A stretch of DNA of 44,732 nt from Thermaceae bacterium (GTDB lineage Bacteria > Deinococcota > Deinococci > Deinococcales > Marinithermaceae). Of this stretch, positions 41,256 to 44,732 are shown piece after piece (position 1 is the stretch's first letter; each line of letters starts with the position of its first letter). The translations under genes and the position numbers were made by a program. The stretch is from NCBI GenBank assembly GCA_027067955.1, contig JAMOUW010000026.1:1-44732 (forward strand). Reading direction: 5' to 3'. The notes below the pieces were generated by a model, which saw nothing but the letters and a program-made list of their open reading frames with translations, did no database searches and was not told where the DNA came from.

Positions 41256-41263
<8 letters not shown>
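40520..41263 (-). CDS. rpsC: 30S ribosomal protein S3
   Basis: 247 residues: [15 protein letters not shown] domain with [19 protein letters not shown], and the C-terminal domain with [15 protein letters not shown]. It lines the mRNA entry tunnel. The C-terminal 30 residues are Lys/Arg/Ala-rich and probably flexible. Overlaps rplV by 8 bases. Confidence 0.97.
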
Positions 41264-41594
<331 letters not shown>

Positions 41595-41605
41595 TTCCGC
41601 TCCTC

Positions 41606-41887
41606 CTAGCGCTTCTTGGCCTGCTTGACGTCCTTGCCGTGCCCGCGATAGTTACGGGTTGGCGCAAACTCGCCAAGTTTGTGGCCCACCATGTTCTCGG
41701 TAATGAATACGGGCACGTGCTGCTTGCCGTTATACACGGCGATCGTATGCCCGACCATCTCGGGAACAACGGTGGAGCGACGGCTCCAGGTCTTGATGAC
41801 CCTCTTCTCACCAGCGGCGTTCATGGCCTCTACCTTTTCGAGAAGGTGGTCATCGATGAATACGCCTTTTTTCAAACTACGCGGCAT
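41606..41887 (-). CDS. rpsS: 30S ribosomal protein S19
   Basis: 93 residues: [49 protein letters not shown], and [21 protein letters not shown], all conserved. It forms the 30S head with S13. Confidence 0.97.
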   Translation of the reverse strand: MPRSLKKGVFIDDHLLEKVEAMNAAGEKRVIKTWSRRSTVVPEMVGHTIAVYNGKQHVPVFITENMVGHKLGEFAPTRNYRGHGKDVKQAKKR

Positions 41888-41898
41888 GCTTCACCTCG

Positions 41899-42732
41899 CT
41901 ATTTCTTCTTCCGCCGGCTGATGATGAACCGGTCCGAGGGTTTGCGCTTCTTGCGGGTCTTCTTACCCTTGGTCTGCCAGCCCCAGGGAGAAGCCGGCGG
42001 GCGGCCACGGGGGGCACGTCCTTCACCGCCGCCGTGGGGATGGTCCACCGGGTTCATGGCCGAGCCGCGCACGTGTGGCTTGCGGCCAAGCCAGCGGGTG
42101 CGGCCGGCCTTGCCGATGACGATATTCTTGTGGTCGGCATTGCCTACCACGCCCACGGTCGCGTACGACTCGGCATGAATGCGGCGCAGCTCTCCCGAGG
42201 GCAGGCGCAGCACCACGTAGTCACCTTCACGACCCTGGATTTGGGCGCCGGTGCCGGCCGAACGCGCCAGCTGAGCGCCCTTGCCGGGCTCGAGCTCGAT
42301 AGCGTGCACCACTGTACCCACGGGAATGAAGCGCAGCGGCAGGGCGTTACCCACCTGAATTGGTGCTTCAGGACCCGACTGCACAGTCATACCCGGCTTC
42401 AATCCTTCGGGGGCGATGATGTAGCGCTTCTCACCGTCGCGGTAGAAGAGCAGGGCGATGCGGGCCGAGCGGTTGGGGTCGTACTCGATGGCGGCCACCC
42501 GGGCGGGGATGCCGGCCTTGTCACGCCGCTTGAAGTCGATGATGCGGTAGAGGCGCTTGTGGCCGCCGCCGCGGAAGCGCACGGTGATGCGCCCCTGGTT
42601 GTTGCGCCCACCCGTCTTTTTGAGCGGTTCGGTAAGCGATTTCTCGGGCTCGGTCTTGGTTATGTCCGAGAAATCGGCCACCGTCATGAAGCGACGGGAG
42701 GGGGTGTAGGGCCTGAACTTCTTAACCGCCAT
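41899..42732 (-). CDS. rplB: 50S ribosomal protein L2
   Basis: 277 residues, needed for subunit association and peptidyl transfer. [15 protein letters not shown] at the start, the two RNA-binding domains, and the loop [17 protein letters not shown] whose histidine lies close to the peptidyl transferase centre. Basic tail at the end. Confidence 0.97.
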   Translation of the reverse strand: MAVKKFRPYTPSRRFMTVADFSDITKTEPEKSLTEPLKKTGGRNNQGRITVRFRGGGHKRLYRIIDFKRRDKAGIPARVAAIEYDPNRSARIALLFYRDGEKRYIIAPEGLKPGMTVQSGPEAPIQVGNALPLRFIPVGTVVHAIELEPGKGAQLARSAGTGAQIQGREGDYVVLRLPSGELRRIHAESYATVGVVGNADHKNIVIGKAGRTRWLGRKPHVRGSAMNPVDHPHGGGEGRAPRGRPPASPWGWQTKGKKTRKKRKPSDRFIISRRKKK

Positions 42733-42741
42733 GATTCACCT

Positions 42742-43032
42742 CTAAATGAGCCCTTCCAGGGCTTCGATCTTCTGACCCGGGGCCACGGTCACGACCGCCT
42801 TCTTGCGGTCGGCGCGTTTGCCTTCGTAGCGCCCCATGCGCTTCTTCTTGCCGCGTACGTTCATCACGTTGACGTCCACAACCTTGACCTTAAACGCCTG
42901 CTGTACCGCGTTCTTGACCGCGGTCCTGGAGGCGTTCGGGTGCACCCAGAAGGTGTACTTGCCCTCGGCGTAGCCGCCGTAGGCCTTTTCCGAAAGCACC
43001 GGTTCCAGGATTACGTCGTACGGGGTCTTCAC
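42742..43032 (-). CDS. rplW: 50S ribosomal protein L23
   Basis: 96 residues: YDVILEPVLSEKAYGGYAEGKYTFWVHPNASRTAVKNAVQ, the trigger-factor and SRP dock at the exit tunnel. Start is GTG, overlapping the rplD stop as GTGA. Confidence 0.96.
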   Translation of the reverse strand: MKTPYDVILEPVLSEKAYGGYAEGKYTFWVHPNASRTAVKNAVQQAFKVKVVDVNVMNVRGKKKRMGRYEGKRADRKKAVVTVAPGQKIEALEGLI

Positions 43033-43655
43033 GCCTCACCTCCGACACCGGCGCGCGCAAGCGCCAACTGCAGCGCCGCCTCATCGAGTACGAGCATGTC
43101 GGTGCGCATAATGTCGTAGACGTTGATCCCCTCGGGGCTCAGGGTCACGACCCAGGGAAGGTTGCGCGCCGCACGGCGCACGTTCTCATCGGCAGTCACC
43201 AGGGTGACGCGCTCGGAACCGTCCAGGCCGTGTTTCGCAGCCCACTCGACGAACTGCCTGGTCTTGCCCTCGACGCCGGCGAAAGCCTCCACCACGAGCA
43301 GCTTCTCCTCGCGCGCGCGGTCGGCCAGCGCCATAGCCAGCCCGGTGCGGCGCACCTTGCGAGGCAGCGTATAGCCGTAGGAACGCGGCTTCGGTCCAAA
43401 AACGACCCCGCCGCCGACAAAGATGCTGGCCCCGCGGCTACCGTGACGGGCGCGGCCCAGCCCCTTTTGCGGAAAGAGCTTGCGGGTGGAGTAATTGACC
43501 TCGCTGCGGGTCTTCGTCGAGGCGGTGCCGCGACGGCGACCGGCTAGCTGCCAGCGAACAACCTCGTAGAGGAGGTGCGGATTTACCTCCTCCGGCAGGG
43601 CCAGCTCGCGCGACGTCACCTCCCCCTTGGCGGGAATGACGGGAACCTTGTACAT
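43029..43655 (-). CDS. rplD: 50S ribosomal protein L4
   Basis: 208 residues: the globular alpha/beta part (FAGVEGKTRQFVEWAAKHGL, VTLVTADENVRRAARNLPWV) and the extended loop RRRGTASTKTRSEVNYSTRKLFPQKGLGRARHGS that lines the exit tunnel. In E. coli L4 represses the S10 operon. Start chosen at ATG 43655, sharing one base with the rplC stop (TGATG). Confidence 0.97.
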   Translation of the reverse strand: MYKVPVIPAKGEVTSRELALPEEVNPHLLYEVVRWQLAGRRRGTASTKTRSEVNYSTRKLFPQKGLGRARHGSRGASIFVGGGVVFGPKPRSYGYTLPRKVRRTGLAMALADRAREEKLLVVEAFAGVEGKTRQFVEWAAKHGLDGSERVTLVTADENVRRAARNLPWVVTLSPEGINVYDIMRTDMLVLDEAALQLALARAGVGGEA

Positions 43656-44281
43656 CACTTCGCCCCCTTGTCGCGGGTGGTCTCACGTACGACCACCAGG
43701 CCGCCGTTGGGCCCTGGGATCGCTCCCTTGATGAGAAGCAAGTTCTCCTCGGGTATCACCTCGACCACTTCCAGGTTTTGAATCGTTATGCGCTCTGACC
43801 CGTAGTGGCCGGCCATCTTCTTGCCCTTGTAAACTCGGCCGGGAGCCTTGCGCTGGCCGATCGAACCGCCGTGGCGGTGAATGCGGTGGGCGCCATGCGA
43901 AGCCGGGCCACCAGCGAAGTTCCAGCGCTTCATAACGCCCGCGGTGCCGCGCCCCTTGCTGGTGCCGGTCACGTCCACCTTGTCGCCGGGCTGAAAGATC
44001 TCGACGGTTACGACGTCGCCCTCGGGATCGAAGTCGCGGATCTCACGCAGGTAGCGGACCGGTTCCGCCGAGAACTTGGCAAAGTGGCCTTTCATGGGCC
44101 TGTTCACCCGCTTGGGCTCGAGCGGCGCGAAGCCGAGCTGCACCGCAGCGTAACCGTCGGAATCCGGGCTCTTGCGCTGCACAACCGGGCAGGGGCCCGC
44201 CAGCACCACGGTCACGGGAACGGCGCGATCGTTCTTCCATATCTGAGTCATGCCAACCTTGGCGCCTAGGATGCCCTTCAC
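43655..44281 (-). CDS. rplC: 50S ribosomal protein L3
   Basis: 208 residues: [15 protein letters not shown], and the long finger [19 protein letters not shown] with [19 protein letters not shown] reaching toward the peptidyl transferase centre. Start is GTG overlapping the rpsJ stop (GTGA). Confidence 0.97.
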   Translation of the reverse strand: MKGILGAKVGMTQIWKNDRAVPVTVVLAGPCPVVQRKSPDSDGYAAVQLGFAPLEPKRVNRPMKGHFAKFSAEPVRYLREIRDFDPEGDVVTVEIFQPGDKVDVTGTSKGRGTAGVMKRWNFAGGPASHGAHRIHRHGGSIGQRKAPGRVYKGKKMAGHYGSERITIQNLEVVEVIPEENLLLIKGAIPGPNGGLVVVRETTRDKGAK

Positions 44282-44595
44282 CGGCCACCTCCCACGGTCT
44301 TGATCTCGATCTCCACCCCCGTCGGCAGGTCGAGGGTCATGAGACTCTCGATCGTCTTCTTGTTGGGGTTGGTTATGTCCACCAGACGGTTGTGGGTACG
44401 AATCTCGAAGTGCTCACGGCTGTCCTTATGTTTGAAAGGACCACGCAATACCGTGAAACGGCGGATGCGCGTAGGCAGGGGCACCGGCCCCGCAACCTTG
44501 GCACCGCTGCGCCGGGCCGTCTCGACTATCTTGCGCGCGGATGCATCCAAACTCTTGTGGTCGAAACCGCGCAGCTTAATGCGAATCTTTGGCAT
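44278..44595 (-). CDS. rpsJ: 30S ribosomal protein S10
   Basis: 105 residues: [41 protein letters not shown] in shorter conserved pieces, and [37 protein letters not shown]. It is also the NusB partner (NusE) in antitermination. Starts 8 bases after the tuf stop, so the str and S10 clusters are joined. Confidence 0.97.
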   Translation of the reverse strand: MPKIRIKLRGFDHKSLDASARKIVETARRSGAKVAGPVPLPTRIRRFTVLRGPFKHKDSREHFEIRTHNRLVDITNPNKKTIESLMTLDLPTGVEIEIKTVGGGR

Positions 44596-44603
44596 CCCTC
44601 ACC

Positions 44604-44732
<129 letters not shown>

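Noticed and set aside
42034-43119. Plus-strand open frame of 361 codons opposite rplB and rplW
   Set aside because: It spans two certain ribosomal protein genes and has no start signals.

Overview
This window is chromosomal DNA from a GC-rich thermophile of the order Thermales (phylum Deinococcota). The evidence is the sequence of its ribosomal proteins: a 118-residue L17, an L24 with a C-terminal four-cysteine zinc ribbon, a zinc-binding S4, a type-Z zinc S14 and a short LID-less adenylate kinase. An RsmF-type 16S rRNA methyltransferase of about 450 residues fits the same group. A marine genus such as Oceanithermus or Marinithermus is possible, but that is inference. I see no transposase, phage gene, tRNA, rRNA or CRISPR array.

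Layout. Bases 1-739 are non-coding and packed with palindromes, including a family of short elements ending in GGGGTCCATGC. From 740 to 29732 lie mostly single housekeeping genes in both orientations: a PsiE-like membrane protein; nif3-like/tmk/DUF192; a cysteine-less FmdB-like protein; 5-formyl-THF cyclo-ligase; rsmF and acpS sharing one palindromic promoter box; GNAT, cupin, SDR and OsmC genes; an AddAB-like helicase-nuclease pair; a 1-Cys peroxiredoxin; a Cys/Met PLP enzyme; two methyltransferases; a PAQR protein; an OmpR-type two-component system; a five-gene SHOCT-like/DUF2089 operon; hemD-hemA-hemX; hemW; mscS; an esterase; an alcohol dehydrogenase-like gene; DUF2892; and a NYN-domain gene. 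From 44732 down to 29793, on the minus strand, runs one nearly gap-free S10-spc-alpha ribosomal cluster from the 3' end of tuf to rplQ, with secY, adk, map, infA and rpoA inside it. It ends at a strong bidirectional terminator.

Expression logic. About fifteen genes that start a transcription unit have a TANNNT-type -10 box only 5-10 bases upstream of the start codon and no Shine-Dalgarno sequence. This is the signature of leaderless mRNAs described for Deinococcus and Thermus. Genes inside operons instead use AGGAGG-type sites and 1-, 4- or 8-base stop/start overlaps (ATGA, GTGA, TTGA, TGATG). Several convergent pairs overlap at their 3' ends.

The most interesting region is 16980-21147. A two-component system preceded by a perfect 18-bp palindrome converges, with overlapping tails, on a five-gene operon driven by a near-consensus TTGACA-18-TATAAT promoter. 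Three of the operon's five proteins carry the same short helical-hairpin (SHOCT-like) motif, and two others are paralogues of each other. This looks like a dedicated envelope- or stress-response module of unknown mechanism. A second lead is a self-complementary segment of about 100 nt (1188-1287) that forms the leader of the nif3-like gene. Other points of note are conserved-fold proteins that have lost signature residues: FmdB without cysteines, a NYN protein without its DxD, AddB without Walker A, and an SDR without YxxxK.
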